DNA of 64,000 nucleotides, taken from NCBI GenBank assembly GCA_958439195.1, contig OY288155.1:116968-180967 (forward strand), read 5' to 3'. This stretch comes from an uncultured Paracoccaceae bacterium (lineage in GTDB: Bacteria; Pseudomonadota; Alphaproteobacteria; Rhodobacterales; Rhodobacteraceae). The notes beneath the pieces are model-generated. The model worked only from the letters and a program-made list of their open reading frames with translations, was not told the DNA's origin and searched no databases. This document shows, in pieces, positions 1 to 8,021 of this stretch (position 1 is the stretch's first letter; every line of letters starts with the position of its first letter). Both the position numbers and the translations under genes were made by a program.

Positions 1-807
1 AATTCCGTGCTGAACCGGATGGCCGTGGCGGCGGGGGATATCGGGGCGGTGGAGTTTGCCATTGTGCGGCTGGCGGCGGGGGCTTTGGTGCTGGCGGCCC
101 TGGTGGTGCTGCGCGGGCGGGAATGGCCCAGGAAGCTGGTTCACGGGGCGACGGTGGCGGGGGTGGCCGGGCTGCTGGTCTATCTGTTTGGCTTTTCGCT
201 GGCTTACGGTCGGCTGGATGCGGGGACCGGGGCGCTGGTGCTGTTTGGGATGGTGCAGGTGACGATGTTTGCAGGTGCCTTGCTGTTGGGCGAGGTGGTG
301 CCAGGGCGGCGCTGGGCGGGCGCGGCATTGGCGTTCTGCGGTCTTTTGGTGCTGGTGGCCCCTGCTGGGGGCGGCTGGGCGGGATTTGCCGCAATGGCGG
401 CGGCGGGGGTTGGTTGGGGCATCTATTCGCTGGCGGGCCGGGGTGCGCGGGATGCGCTGGCGGCGACGGCGGGGAATTTCGTGCTGGCGCTGGGGCCGGG
501 GGTGATGATTGCGCTGGTCGTCGGGGTGGATCTGGCCGGGGCCACGGCGCGGGGGGTCGGGCTGGCGGTGGTGTCGGGTGCGGTCACATCGGGGCTGGGC
601 TATGCGCTGTGGTATGCGGTTTTGCCTGCGCTTGGGGCCGGGCGGGCGGCGGTGGCGCAACTGACGGTGCCGCTGATCGCGGCATTGGGCGGGGCGGCGC
701 TGATCGGCGAGGCGGTGGGGGTGCGGTTTGCGATTGCGTCTGCGCTGGTGCTGGGGGGTGTCGCCTGGGCCAGTTTGCCTAAAGCGGCTTCACAAGGCGA
801 TGGGTGA
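1..807 (+). CDS. EamA-family DMT transporter, 5' end cut by window
   Basis: Inner-membrane drug/metabolite transporter of the EamA type. The frame is open from base 1, and the first visible residues (LNRMAV then alanine/leucine-rich helices) look like the end of the first helix of this family, so the true start lies outside the window. About nine hydrophobic helices remain, in two similar halves, with short charged loops (RGREWPRK, GRGARD). Family members export amino acids, metabolites or drugs; the substrate cannot be read from sequence. The last 29 bases overlap the 3' end of the convergent acetyltransferase gene. Confidence 0.85.
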   Translation, partial: NSVLNRMAVAAGDIGAVEFAIVRLAAGALVLAALVVLRGREWPRKLVHGATVAGVAGLLVYLFGFSLAYGRLDAGTGALVLFGMVQVTMFAGALLLGEVVPGRRWAGAALAFCGLLVLVAPAGGGWAGFAAMAAAGVGWGIYSLAGRGARDALAATAGNFVLALGPGVMIALVVGVDLAGATARGVGLAVVSGAVTSGLGYALWYAVLPALGAGRAAVAQLTVPLIAALGGAALIGEAVGVRFAIASALVLGGVAWASLPKAASQGDG

Positions 808-1255
808 TGTGCCGCCCGTCATCGCGGCTGATCCCGGTAGGGGCAAAGCCGTTGCGGTCCCAGAAGGCGCGGCCACGGGTGTTGGCCTGTAGGACGCCAA
901 GATAAAGGCGGGGCGCGCCGGTCCTGCGGGCGAGGGTTTCGACATGGGCAAGCAGGACGGGGCCAAGGCCGTGGCCGCGCAGGCGGGGGGCCAGAATCAT
1001 CAGGCCCAGATAGGCATCGCCCGGTTCGGGAAAGCCGAAGCTCAGTTCGGCAAGGCCGGAGAGGCGTTCGTCACGGAACAGTCCAAGGTGGTGGCTGTCG
1101 GCGGGATTGCAGCCGGGCGGAGTGTCGGCAAAGAAGTCACGCGCCGCATCGGGGCCGGGGGCGGCGCCTTCGGCCATGATCCAGTAATCCGCAGCCTCGG
1201 CCAGAAAATCGGTGACGGCGGGCAGGTCCGTTTCAGGGTGCAGGGCGCGGATCAT
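779..1255 (-). CDS. GNAT family N-acetyltransferase
   Basis: Cytosolic GNAT-fold acetyltransferase of 158 residues, a normal single-domain length. The acetyl-CoA site is visible as the LAPRLRGHGLGPVLL segment (R-x-x-G-x-G/A pattern) near residue 90, followed by the typical C-terminal part with VLQANTRGRAFWDRNGF. It is the last gene of a three-gene minus-strand set (Nudix, Gre-like, GNAT) in which each start codon overlaps the previous stop by four bases (ATGA), so translation is probably coupled. The substrate is unknown; small molecules, tRNA or protein N-termini are all possible for this family. Confidence 0.85.
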   Translation of the reverse strand: MIRALHPETDLPAVTDFLAEAADYWIMAEGAAPGPDAARDFFADTPPGCNPADSHHLGLFRDERLSGLAELSFGFPEPGDAYLGLMILAPRLRGHGLGPVLLAHVETLARRTGAPRLYLGVLQANTRGRAFWDRNGFAPTGISRDDGRHITHRLVKPL

Positions 1256-1743
1256 GGGTGGTTTATCGCCAGGATTTCAAGGTCCGCACTGCCGTTGGGT
1301 TTGTGCCAGCGCACCACATCACCGGGTTGCGCGCCCATCAGGGCGCGGGCCAGGGGGGATTGCGGGGTGATCTTGCCCAAACTGGCATCTGCCTCATCCT
1401 CGCCCGTGATCTGGAAGCGGTGTTCGGTGCCATCGTCATCCGCCACGGTGACGATCAGGCCAAAGGCCACCTCGGTCAGTGGCAGGGTGGCGGGGTTGAT
1501 GGGGATGGCGCTGCGCAACCGCGATTCCAGATAGCGGATGTCGCGTTCGGCGGCGGCTTCGGGCAGCTTGTCCAACCGGTCGGGGCGGGATTTGAGCGCG
1601 GCGAGGCGGGATTGGGTGTCGCGCAGGCGCTGTTGCAGGGCGGCCAGCCCTGCGGGCGTGACGTGATTGGGGTGGGGCGAGATGGGAAGGTCGGGCAGCG
1701 GGTCCAGCGCGCCATCGCCTTCCTTCACGAAGGCGCGGCTCAT
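1252..1743 (-). CDS. GreA/GreB-like C-terminal domain protein
   Basis: 163-residue relative of the transcript-cleavage factors GreA/GreB. A helical hairpin (about residues 28-85, LAALQQRLRD to RDIRYLESRL) precedes an FKBP-like C-terminal domain (about 88-160) containing the family signature ITPQSPLARALMGAQPGDVV. The acidic loop normally found at the coiled-coil tip (GDxSENAEY in GreB) is not recognisable; the hairpin turns through KLPEAAAERD instead. It may therefore bind RNA polymerase without stimulating cleavage, as Rnk-type proteins do; this is inference. Its ATG overlaps the Nudix stop by four bases and its stop overlaps the GNAT start. Confidence 0.75.
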   Translation of the reverse strand: MSRAFVKEGDGALDPLPDLPISPHPNHVTPAGLAALQQRLRDTQSRLAALKSRPDRLDKLPEAAAERDIRYLESRLRSAIPINPATLPLTEVAFGLIVTVADDDGTEHRFQITGEDEADASLGKITPQSPLARALMGAQPGDVVRWHKPNGSADLEILAINHP

Positions 1744-2198
1744 CGCACGATCCTTTCCAGCGGGTCGTAAAGCATCTGATCACCCCAGGCCGCGGCGGGC
1801 AGGCTGTCGGGTTTGAAGCGGATGCGGCCAAGGTTCAGATCATCGCGGGAAAAGAAGCGGCGGTTGGTGACCACGCCTTCGGGATCAATCCAGCGGGGAT
1901 CAAGCGCGCCGTCGGTGATGGTGCAGCGAAAGAAGATATCGACCTGGTGAAAGCCCCGGTCGGGATCGTGGAATTCGTTGATCAGGGCCGGGGGGCCGAC
2001 GGCGACGGTCAGCCCCGTTTCTTCGATCACCTCGCGGATCAGGGCGGCGGGCAGGGATTGGCCGGGATCGGCCCCGCCGCCAGGGGCGCACCACAGATCA
2101 GACATGTCACCCGGATAGGCGTTGACCAGCAAAAGCCGGTCGTCATGCAGGATCAGCGCGCGGGCGGCAATGCGGTGGGGGCGGTATTTCATGCACAT
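1740..2198 (-). CDS. Nudix hydrolase
   Basis: Nudix-fold pyrophosphohydrolase. The Nudix box is clear: GGGADPGQSLPAALIREVIEETG (G-x5-E-x7-REUxEEx shape, with the first Glu position replaced by Gln), preceded by LLLVNAYPGDMSDLWCAP. The frame is open further upstream, but the preferred start is the ATG at 2198 (MCMKYRPHRIAARALIL) or the ATG at 2192, because upstream residues are low-complexity and would run into the divergent hydrolase promoter. First gene of the Nudix/Gre-like/GNAT set. Substrate unknown; nucleotide-sugar or oxidised nucleotides are typical. Confidence 0.8.
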   Translation of the reverse strand: MCMKYRPHRIAARALILHDDRLLLVNAYPGDMSDLWCAPGGGADPGQSLPAALIREVIEETGLTVAVGPPALINEFHDPDRGFHQVDIFFRCTITDGALDPRWIDPEGVVTNRRFFSRDDLNLGRIRFKPDSLPAAAWGDQMLYDPLERIVR

Positions 2199-2257
2199 TA
2201 TCGTGGCGCGGGTGATGCGGTTTGTCCATCTGCCGCAGATCGGGCTATGGTGGCCGC

Positions 2258-2995
2258 ATGAAACGGTTTTTGATCCCCTTCCTTTTTCTGGCGGCGCCTG
2301 TGCAGGCAACCTTTGCGCAGGCCGATTGCGTGGTCTTGCTGCACGGGTTGGCGCGCAGTGAGGTGTCGCTGGTGCCGATGGCGGCGGCGCTGGAGGGCAA
2401 GGGTTACAAGGTCATCAACGAAGGCTATCCATCGACCAAGTTTCCGATTTCCGAACTGGTGCCGCGCGTGGGGGCGGCGGTGGCGGAATGCGGGGCGGCC
2501 CGTGTGCATTTCGTGACGCATTCGATGGGTGGCATTCTGGCGCGGGCCTGGCTGGCGCGGAACCGGCCCGCAGACATGGGGCGGGTGGTGATGCTGGCCC
2601 CGCCGAACCGCGGGTCAGAGCTGGTGGATGCCTTTGGCGAGATCGGGGCGTTTGAATGGATGAACGGGCCTGCGGGCCTGCAACTGGGCACGGGGGCAGG
2701 GTCAGTGCCGATTGCGCTGCCGCTGCCGGATTACGAATTGGGCGTGATTGCGGGGGACAGGTCGTTGAACCCGATCTATTCCACCGTGATCCCCGGACCG
2801 GATGACGGCAAGGTGTCGGTCGCGCGCACGCGGGTGGCGGGGATGACGGATCATATCGTGCTGCCGGTGACGCACACCTTCATGATGATGAACCCGGTGG
2901 TGATCGCCGAGGTGATGACCTTTCTGGACACAGGCCGGTTCGACCCCGACCTTGGCTTTGGCGCGGCGGTGGAAGAGACGCTGGGGATGGAATGA
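2258..2995 (+). CDS. secreted alpha/beta hydrolase (lipase-like)
   Basis: Alpha/beta-hydrolase of 245 residues with an N-terminal export signal (MKRFLIPFLFLAAPVQATFAQA, cleavage after AQA likely). The oxyanion motif VVLLHGLARS follows directly, and the nucleophile elbow is HFVTHSMGGI (G/T-x-S-x-G). A catalytic His is likely in LPVTHTFMMMN near the C-terminus. Such proteins are periplasmic lipases/esterases of the triacylglycerol-lipase/PGAP1-like class. The ATG at 2258 is chosen because it starts the signal peptide. The stop overlaps the next ATG by four bases. Confidence 0.85.
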   Translation: MKRFLIPFLFLAAPVQATFAQADCVVLLHGLARSEVSLVPMAAALEGKGYKVINEGYPSTKFPISELVPRVGAAVAECGAARVHFVTHSMGGILARAWLARNRPADMGRVVMLAPPNRGSELVDAFGEIGAFEWMNGPAGLQLGTGAGSVPIALPLPDYELGVIAGDRSLNPIYSTVIPGPDDGKVSVARTRVAGMTDHIVLPVTHTFMMMNPVVIAEVMTFLDTGRFDPDLGFGAAVEETLGME

Positions 2996-3399
2996 TGGGC
3001 AGTTTCTATGGCGAATGGTCCAAACGGGTGGCGCGGTTTGCCGGGCGTCCGGTGACCTTTGCGCTGGCCTTTGGTGTGATCCTTTTTTGGATCGTGACAG
3101 GGCCGATCTTTGGGTTTTCCGATACATGGCAGTTGGTGATCAACACCGGCACCACCATTGTGACCTTTCTGATGGTGTTCCTGATCCAGAATACCCAGAA
3201 CCGCGACACGGCGGCGATCCAGTTGAAGTTGGACGAATTGATCCGGGTGACGCAGGGCGCGCATAACGCGCTGATGGACCTTGAAGAGCTGGAAGAAAAG
3301 CAGATCGAGGCGTTTCGCACCCGGTATGAGGGGTTGGCGGCTGATGCGCGGGCGCGGTTGCAACGGGGCGAGACGGATACGGATACGCCAGAGGCATAG
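2992..3399 (+). CDS. low-affinity iron permease family protein
   Basis: Small membrane protein of 135 residues matching the bacterial low-affinity iron permease family (fungal Fet4-like Pfam family). Two membrane segments are visible, VTFALAFGVILFWIVTGPIF (about residues 22-41) and LVINTGTTIVTFLMVFLIQN (about 47-66), followed by the family hallmark QNTQNRDTAAIQLKLDELIR and an amphipathic, charged C-terminal helix. Transport of iron is a family-level assignment only; bacterial members are poorly studied. ATGA overlap with the upstream hydrolase and 15 bases to the LrgA gene suggest one transcript. Confidence 0.75.
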   Translation: MMGSFYGEWSKRVARFAGRPVTFALAFGVILFWIVTGPIFGFSDTWQLVINTGTTIVTFLMVFLIQNTQNRDTAAIQLKLDELIRVTQGAHNALMDLEELEEKQIEAFRTRYEGLAADARARLQRGETDTDTPEA

Positions 3400-3414
3400 G
3401 GCGGGGGGCAGGCG

Positions 3415-3774
3415 ATGATCGGAAGTCTGGCCGTCATTCTGGGCTGTCAACTGCTGGGCGAGGTGCTGGCGCGGGGGCTTGGCCTGCCGGTGCCGGGACC
3501 GGTGATCGGCATGGCGGCGATGGTGGGGGTGCTGTGGCTGCGTGAGCGGTTCGCGCCGCCCGTGCTGGCGGGGGTGGAGCCTGCGGGGCGCTTTCTTCTG
3601 GCGCATCTGTCGCTGCTGTTTGTGCCGGCGGGCGTGGGTGTGGTGGGCAATCTGGAGGTTCTGGCGGCGGAATGGCTGGCGTTGGCGGCGGCGCTGATGG
3701 TGTCAACCGTGCTGACGCTGGTGGTGTCGGTTGTCAGCTTTCGGGTGGTGGCGCGCATGTTGGGGCAGGCGTGA
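3415..3774 (+). CDS. CidA/LrgA family holin-like protein
   Basis: 119-residue integral membrane protein with four hydrophobic helices and the LrgA/CidA signature (LGEVLARGLGLPVPGPVIGM near residues 14-33, LSLLFVPAGVGVV near 65-77). LrgA-type proteins pair with an LrgB partner and modulate murein hydrolase activity, or act with it in glycolate/pyruvate-type export. The partner is the next gene; stop and start share one base (TGATG), so translation is coupled. Located in the inner membrane. Confidence 0.88.
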   Translation: MIGSLAVILGCQLLGEVLARGLGLPVPGPVIGMAAMVGVLWLRERFAPPVLAGVEPAGRFLLAHLSLLFVPAGVGVVGNLEVLAAEWLALAAALMVSTVLTLVVSVVSFRVVARMLGQA

Positions 3775-4505
3775 TGGCGAGGGATGCATCGCTTGATTTT
3801 GCGCTGTGGGTCTATCTGACCGAAGGGCCGCTGTTATGGCTGACGGTGACGCTGGCCGCCTATGCGGTGGCGGACTGGCTTTCGGCGCGGGCGGGGCGGC
3901 ATCCGCTGGTGAACCCGGTGCTGATTTCCGTGGTGCTGGTGGGCGGGCTGTTGCTGGCATCCGGCACCGATTACGCGACCTATTTCGAAGGCGCGCAGTT
4001 CATCCATTTCCTGCTGGGGCCGGCAACAGTGGCGCTGGCTTTGCCGCTGTGGGAGCATCGTGCGCTGGTCCTGCGGTCGGCCTTGCCGATGCTGGCGGCG
4101 CTGGTGGCAGGCAGCGTGACGGCGGCGGTGTCGGCGCTGGCCGTGGCTTGGGCCTTTGGCGCGTCGGATGCGGTTCTGGTGGCGATTGCGCCGAAATCGG
4201 TGACGGCGGGGGTGGCCATGTCGATCACCGAGGGGCTGGGTGGCAATCCCGCGCTGACGGCGGTGCTGGTGATCCTGACGGGGATGATCGGCGCGCTGGT
4301 GGTGACGCCCCTGATGAACGGACTGGGTATCCGGGATTACCGGGCGCGGGGCTTTGCGGTGGGGTTGGCGTCGCACGGCATCGGCACGGCGCGGGCGTTT
4401 CAGGTGGACCCGGTGGCGGGGACGTTTGCAGGCATCGCCATCGGGCTTAACGCGGTGATGACGGCGGTGATCGTGCCGTGGCTTTTGCGGATATGGCTTA
4501 GCTGA
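3774..4505 (+). CDS. LrgB family protein
   Basis: 243-residue LrgB/CidB-type membrane protein. The conserved block APKSVTAGVAMSITEGLGG and the terminal GLASHGIGTARAFQ..AGTFAGIAIGLN are both present, with about seven membrane helices. It is the obligate partner of the LrgA-type protein encoded immediately upstream. The start is the ATG at 3774 overlapping the lrgA stop; the frame is open further upstream but would run through lrgA. The 3' end overlaps purK, which is convergent, by eight bases. Confidence 0.88.
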   Translation: MARDASLDFALWVYLTEGPLLWLTVTLAAYAVADWLSARAGRHPLVNPVLISVVLVGGLLLASGTDYATYFEGAQFIHFLLGPATVALALPLWEHRALVLRSALPMLAALVAGSVTAAVSALAVAWAFGASDAVLVAIAPKSVTAGVAMSITEGLGGNPALTAVLVILTGMIGALVVTPLMNGLGIRDYRARGFAVGLASHGIGTARAFQVDPVAGTFAGIAIGLNAVMTAVIVPWLLRIWLS

Positions 4506-5565
4506 CGATCCGGTTCACATGGCCCATCTTGCGGCCTGGCCGCGCCTCGGCCTTGCCATAGAGGTGGAGCGCGGCGTTCTTTTCCCGCGCGATGGCGGGC
4601 ACGCGCAGGATGTCATCCCCGATCAGGTTTTCCATTACCACATCGGAATGGCGCGATCCGTCGCCCAACGGCCAGCCTGCCACGGCGCGAATGTGCTGTT
4701 CAAACTGATCCACGGCGCAGCCATTCTGTGTCCAATGCCCGGAATTATGCACGCGGGGGGCGATTTCGTTCACGATCAGGCCCGCACGGGTGACAAACAG
4801 TTCAACCCCCATGACGCCGACATAATCGAGCGCGTTCAGGATGCGGGCGGCCAGCAGGATGGCATCGGTGCGCTGTGACGGGGTCAGGCGGGCGGGGATG
4901 GTGGTGGTGGAAAGGATGCCGTCCTTATGAACATTCTCGCCCGGATCATAGCAGGCGACCGAACCGTCCAGGCCGCGGGCGGCGATGACGCTAACCTCAT
5001 GGCTGAAGTCGATAAAGCCTTCCAGCACGGCGGGGGAGCCGTTCATCTGGGCCAGCGCGGCGTCGGCATCCGTGGCGCTGCGCAAACGCGCCTGCCCCTT
5101 GCCGTCATAGCCGAGGCGGGTGGTTTTCAGGATGGCGGGGGTGCCCACCTTGGCAATTGCGTGGTGCAGGTCATCCAGTGTCTGCACCGCCGCATAGGGC
5201 GCGGTGGTCAGGCCCAGCGCGGTAAGGAAATCCTTTTCCGCGATCCGATCCTGCGACACGGCCAGCGCGCGGCGGTTGGGGCGGATCGGGTGGCTGCGGT
5301 CCAGCACATCCAGCGCGGCGGTGGGGATGTTTTCAAATTCATAGGTGATGACATCGACGGACGCGGCAAAGGCGGCCAGCGCGGCAAGGTCATCATAAGC
5401 GGCGGTGGTCACGCGGTCGGCGACATGGCCTGCGGGCGGGTTCGGGCTGGGTTCATAGACATGGGTCTTGAAACCAAGCCGCGAGGCCGCAACCGACAGC
5501 ATGCGCCCCAACTGCCCACCGCCAAGGATGCCGATTGTCGCGCCTGTGACGAGGGGATCAGTCAT
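4498..5565 (-). CDS. purK: N5-carboxyaminoimidazole ribonucleotide synthase PurK
   Basis: ATP-grasp enzyme of de novo purine synthesis that carboxylates AIR with bicarbonate and ATP to N5-CAIR. The N-terminal GILGGGQLGRM dinucleotide-like motif, the ATP-grasp core (AILKTTRLGYDGKGQ, then VLEGFIDFSHEVSVIAARG) and the late NEIAPRVHNSGHWTQNG block are all complete over 355 residues. The start at 5565 gives MTDPLVTG and overlaps the purE stop by eight bases. It follows purE, which converts the product to CAIR, in the same transcript. Confidence 0.96.
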   Translation of the reverse strand: MTDPLVTGATIGILGGGQLGRMLSVAASRLGFKTHVYEPSPNPPAGHVADRVTTAAYDDLAALAAFAASVDVITYEFENIPTAALDVLDRSHPIRPNRRALAVSQDRIAEKDFLTALGLTTAPYAAVQTLDDLHHAIAKVGTPAILKTTRLGYDGKGQARLRSATDADAALAQMNGSPAVLEGFIDFSHEVSVIAARGLDGSVACYDPGENVHKDGILSTTTIPARLTPSQRTDAILLAARILNALDYVGVMGVELFVTRAGLIVNEIAPRVHNSGHWTQNGCAVDQFEQHIRAVAGWPLGDGSRHSDVVMENLIGDDILRVPAIAREKNAALHLYGKAEARPGRKMGHVNRIVS

Positions 5566-6043
5566 CGGTCGGCTCCTCGGGGATGGACGCCGACAGGGCA
5601 TCGCGCCAGGCATCCAGCCGCGCCGCCAGCGCGGGGTCTTGTAACGCGAGGATGCCCGCCGCCATCAGGCCGGCATTCGCCGCACCCGCCGCGCCGATCG
5701 CCATAGTGGCCACTGGAAAACCGCGCGGCATCTGGACGATGGAATAAAGGCTGTCGACCCCCGACAGCGCCCGTGTCTGCACCGGCACGCCGATCACTGG
5801 GATGCGCGTCTTGGACGCCATCATCCCCGGCAGATGTGCTGCGCCACCCGCGCCCGCGATAATCACCTTCAGCCCGCGTTCGGCAGCGGTCTTGCCATAG
5901 GACCAAAGCCGGTCTGGCGTGCGGTGGGCCGAGACGATCTTTGCCTCATGGGTGATGCCCAGTTCATCGAGGATAAGCGCGGCCTCTTTCATCGTGGCCC
6001 AGTCGGACTGCGACCCCATGATGATTCCAACGTCAATGGCCAT
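5558..6043 (-). CDS. purE: N5-CAIR mutase PurE
   Basis: Class I PurE, which rearranges N5-CAIR to CAIR in purine synthesis. The signature IIMGSQSDWATMKEAA at the N-terminus and the AGGAAHLPGMMASKTRIPVIGVPV block are complete, as is the SIVQMPRGFPVATMAIG segment. The start is taken at 6043 (MAIDVGIIMG); an in-frame ATG at 6058 would add five residues. It lies directly upstream of purK and overlaps it, the usual purEK order. Confidence 0.96.
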   Translation of the reverse strand: MAIDVGIIMGSQSDWATMKEAALILDELGITHEAKIVSAHRTPDRLWSYGKTAAERGLKVIIAGAGGAAHLPGMMASKTRIPVIGVPVQTRALSGVDSLYSIVQMPRGFPVATMAIGAAGAANAGLMAAGILALQDPALAARLDAWRDALSASIPEEPTDD

Positions 6044-6113
6044 GCGCGCCCCCATCACCTGATGCGGGCGGGTATAGTGGATTGGGGGCCGGGGGCAAGC
6101 GCAGCCGCGCGGA

Positions 6114-6332
6114 TCAGGCGATGATGTCGGGGATAAGCTGATCTTCCAGCTTTACGATCTGGTCCTTCAGCGCCAGCTTCTGCTTTTTCAGCCGCCGCAG
6201 GGTAAGCTGATCCGGCCGGCCTGCGGTTTCCAGCGCATGAATCGCCTCGTCCAGATCACGATGCTCACGGCGCAGCACCTCAAGGCGGATGCGGAGCATG
6301 TCTTCGAAGTTCATTTCGCTGGGCGCGTTCAT
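6114..6332 (-). CDS. YdcH-like DUF465 protein
   Basis: Small, highly charged helical protein of 72 residues. The run LEVLRREHRDLDEAIHALE and then LTLRRLKKQKLALKDQIVKLE are the hallmark of the YdcH/DUF465 family, two antiparallel helices. Function is not established for the family. The ATG at 6332 begins the conserved part; the open frame upstream is non-conserved. It is divergent from the hsp20 gene that starts at 6576. Confidence 0.85.
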   Translation of the reverse strand: MNAPSEMNFEDMLRIRLEVLRREHRDLDEAIHALETAGRPDQLTLRRLKKQKLALKDQIVKLEDQLIPDIIA

Positions 6333-6479
6333 GGCCTTGCCTTGGACAAGAGGGCTCTTATTCCTTGTGGACAGTATAGTGATTCTATGGCCTTGCGGGA
6401 AGGATTCTGTCTGAAAATTGCGGAATTCCGCAGGGAGACGGTGGTGGCGGGGTGGCGGCGGGGCGCGGATCGGGTGGGT

Positions 6480-6508
6480 CTTGCGGTGCCGGGTCGGGCG
6501 CACCATAT
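6480..6508 (+). promoter_or_regulatory. candidate RpoH-type heat-shock promoter
   Basis: CTTGCGG at 6480-6486 and ACCATAT at 6502-6508 are separated by 15 bases, close to the sigma-32 pattern CTTGAAA, 11-16 bases, CCCATNT. It lies about 70 bases before the hsp20 start codon on the same strand. Sequence match only; no mapped start. Confidence 0.4.
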
Positions 6509-6575
6509 TTCAGGGGTGTAGGGTCGCCGTGACGGGGCCTTGCCGATATGTCGCTTTGCACCAAGGGCATGACCG

Positions 6576-6998
6576 ATGACGAAACTGAGCTTTGGCACCC
6601 ACCCCTTTCTGTTGGGGTTCGAACAGTTGGAACGGCTGGTGGAGCGCACCGCCAAATCCACCGAAGGTTATCCCCCGTTCAATATCGAGGCGACGTCGGA
6701 AAACGCCTATCGCATCACGCTGGCGGTGGCCGGTTTTCGTGAAGAGGATATGGCGATCACGGTCGAGGATCGGCAACTGGTGATCCGGGGCCGTCAGGCC
6801 GAAGAACCGGTGGATCGTGTGTTCCTGCACCGTGGCATCGCCAGCCGCGCCTTTCAGCGCAGCTTCGTGCTGGCCGACGGGGTCGAGGTGGCGGGTGCCA
6901 ATATGGAACATGGCCTGCTGCATATCGATCTGAAACGGGCGATCCCGGAAACGGTGGTGCAGACCATTGCCATCACGTCACGCAACGGTCGGAAATGA
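6576..6998 (+). CDS. Hsp20 small heat-shock chaperone (IbpA-like)
   Basis: 140-residue alpha-crystallin domain chaperone that holds unfolding proteins. The sequence shows the class A features of rhizobial/rhodobacterial IbpA-type proteins: a short N-terminal arm with FLLGFEQLERLVER, YPPFNIEATSENAYRITLAVAGFREEDMAI, and the C-terminal crystallin strand ANMEHGLLHIDLKRAIPE. The C-terminal IxI-type tail is VQTIAI. A second, convergent Hsp20 of a different class is encoded at 7287-7823. DUF1150 follows nine bases downstream, and a candidate RpoH promoter lies upstream. Confidence 0.92.
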   Translation: MTKLSFGTHPFLLGFEQLERLVERTAKSTEGYPPFNIEATSENAYRITLAVAGFREEDMAITVEDRQLVIRGRQAEEPVDRVFLHRGIASRAFQRSFVLADGVEVAGANMEHGLLHIDLKRAIPETVVQTIAITSRNGRK

Positions 6999-7007
6999 GG
7001 TGTTGAG

Positions 7008-7235
7008 ATGGATACGAAATTCGCAGCCGTTCCCGAAGGCAATATCCGCCTTGTCTATGTCCGCCCCGTGCGGGTTGAGGATTTGCCAGCCGAGGTGCAG
7101 GCCCATGCGGGCGGGCTGACCACGATCTATGCCCTGCATGATGCCACAGGCGACCGGATTGCCTTGGTGGCAGACCGCGAAATGGCCTTTGCGTTGGCAC
7201 GTCAGAATGACATGGCCCCGGTGAACGTGCATTGA
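7008..7235 (+). CDS. DUF1150 family protein
   Basis: 75-residue protein of the DUF1150 family, which is usually found directly after IbpA-type Hsp20 genes in alphaproteobacteria, as here. The diagnostic core is VYVRPVRVEDLPAEVQ..GLTTIYALHDATGDRIALV..REMAFALARQNDM. Function unknown. The ATG at 7008 follows a GAGG ribosome site and sits nine bases after the hsp20 stop, so the two are presumably co-expressed under heat. Confidence 0.88.
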   Translation: MDTKFAAVPEGNIRLVYVRPVRVEDLPAEVQAHAGGLTTIYALHDATGDRIALVADREMAFALARQNDMAPVNVH

Positions 7236-7252
7236 TCCCTGTTGCCGGGGAT

Positions 7253-7277
7253 GGATGCCGGGCGCGGCCCGGCATCC
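7253..7277. terminator. bidirectional hairpin between convergent genes
   Basis: Perfect 11-bp stem (GGATGCCGGGC against its complement) with a three-base loop, between the DUF1150 stop at 7235 and the convergent hsp20 stop at 7287. No U-tract follows on either strand, so termination is inferred from position and stem strength. Confidence 0.65.
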
Positions 7278-7286
7278 GACGCGGTT

Positions 7287-7823
7287 TCAGCCCTTGGCGA
7301 TGTCGATCTTCTTTTCCTTGGCCGATGCGGCCGCCGATTTCGGGATCGTGACAGTCAGAACGCCATGTGCCGTGCGGGCGCTGATTGCGGCCGCATCGGC
7401 ATCGGGGGGCAGGCGCAGGCTGCGCTGAAAACTGCCAAAGCGGCGTTCGCTGACATGGCGGTCCTTGTCCTTTGTCTCGTTCTCTTCGCGCTTTTCGCCT
7501 TTCAGGATCAGGATATCGCCTGACACCTTCAGTTCAACATCTTCGGGGTTCATCCCGGGCAGTTCGGCGCTGACTTCGTAGCCGGTTTCGGTTTCGACAA
7601 GGTCCATCGCCGGAACGGGCGGGATGTTCGCCATCAGCCGCATCGCGCCGCGCGACGGCCAGCCTGGTGCGCCAAAATCATCCAGCAGGCGATCCATTTC
7701 GCGCCGAAATGCATCCAGAGCGCCCCATCCGCCCGGCAAGGACACAGCCGCAGCGGTGGCCTGATTGGAAGCTGGGGGCTGATCGGTCTGCTGTGTGACC
7801 TTTACAGGATCGGGTTGTGCCAT
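7287..7823 (-). CDS. Hsp20/alpha-crystallin family chaperone
   Basis: 178-residue small heat-shock protein of a different type from its neighbour: a long, low-complexity N-terminal arm, then MDLVETETGYEVSAELPGMNPEDVELKV and the crystallin core ERRFGSFQRSLRLPPDADA with the late HGVLTVTIPKS strand. This resembles the HspC/Hsp17-like class common in Rhodobacterales. It converges on the hsp20-DUF1150 pair. No convincing heat-shock promoter could be read upstream of it. Confidence 0.92.
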   Translation of the reverse strand: MAQPDPVKVTQQTDQPPASNQATAAAVSLPGGWGALDAFRREMDRLLDDFGAPGWPSRGAMRLMANIPPVPAMDLVETETGYEVSAELPGMNPEDVELKVSGDILILKGEKREENETKDKDRHVSERRFGSFQRSLRLPPDADAAAISARTAHGVLTVTIPKSAAASAKEKKIDIAKG

Positions 7824-8021
7824 TTTCCAACACCTTCTTGCATCAAGGGGTTCAATGCCCGGCGCAGTGGCCCTGAGGGCAAGGGGGCCATCTGCGCCGG
7901 GGCCGCCTGACCGAGTCGGTCCGGCAGTGCGTGTAATTTACCATCCGGGTGGCGTGGCAGATTTGACATGGCGCAAACCCATGTCTGTGGGCCGCGGCGC
8001 GCGGCCAAGGCCGCAATGGGA

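Noticed and set aside
6330..6420. TTGTGGACAG near the divergent YdcH-like and hsp20 genes as a regulatory box.
   Set aside because: An isolated match with no second copy or symmetry.
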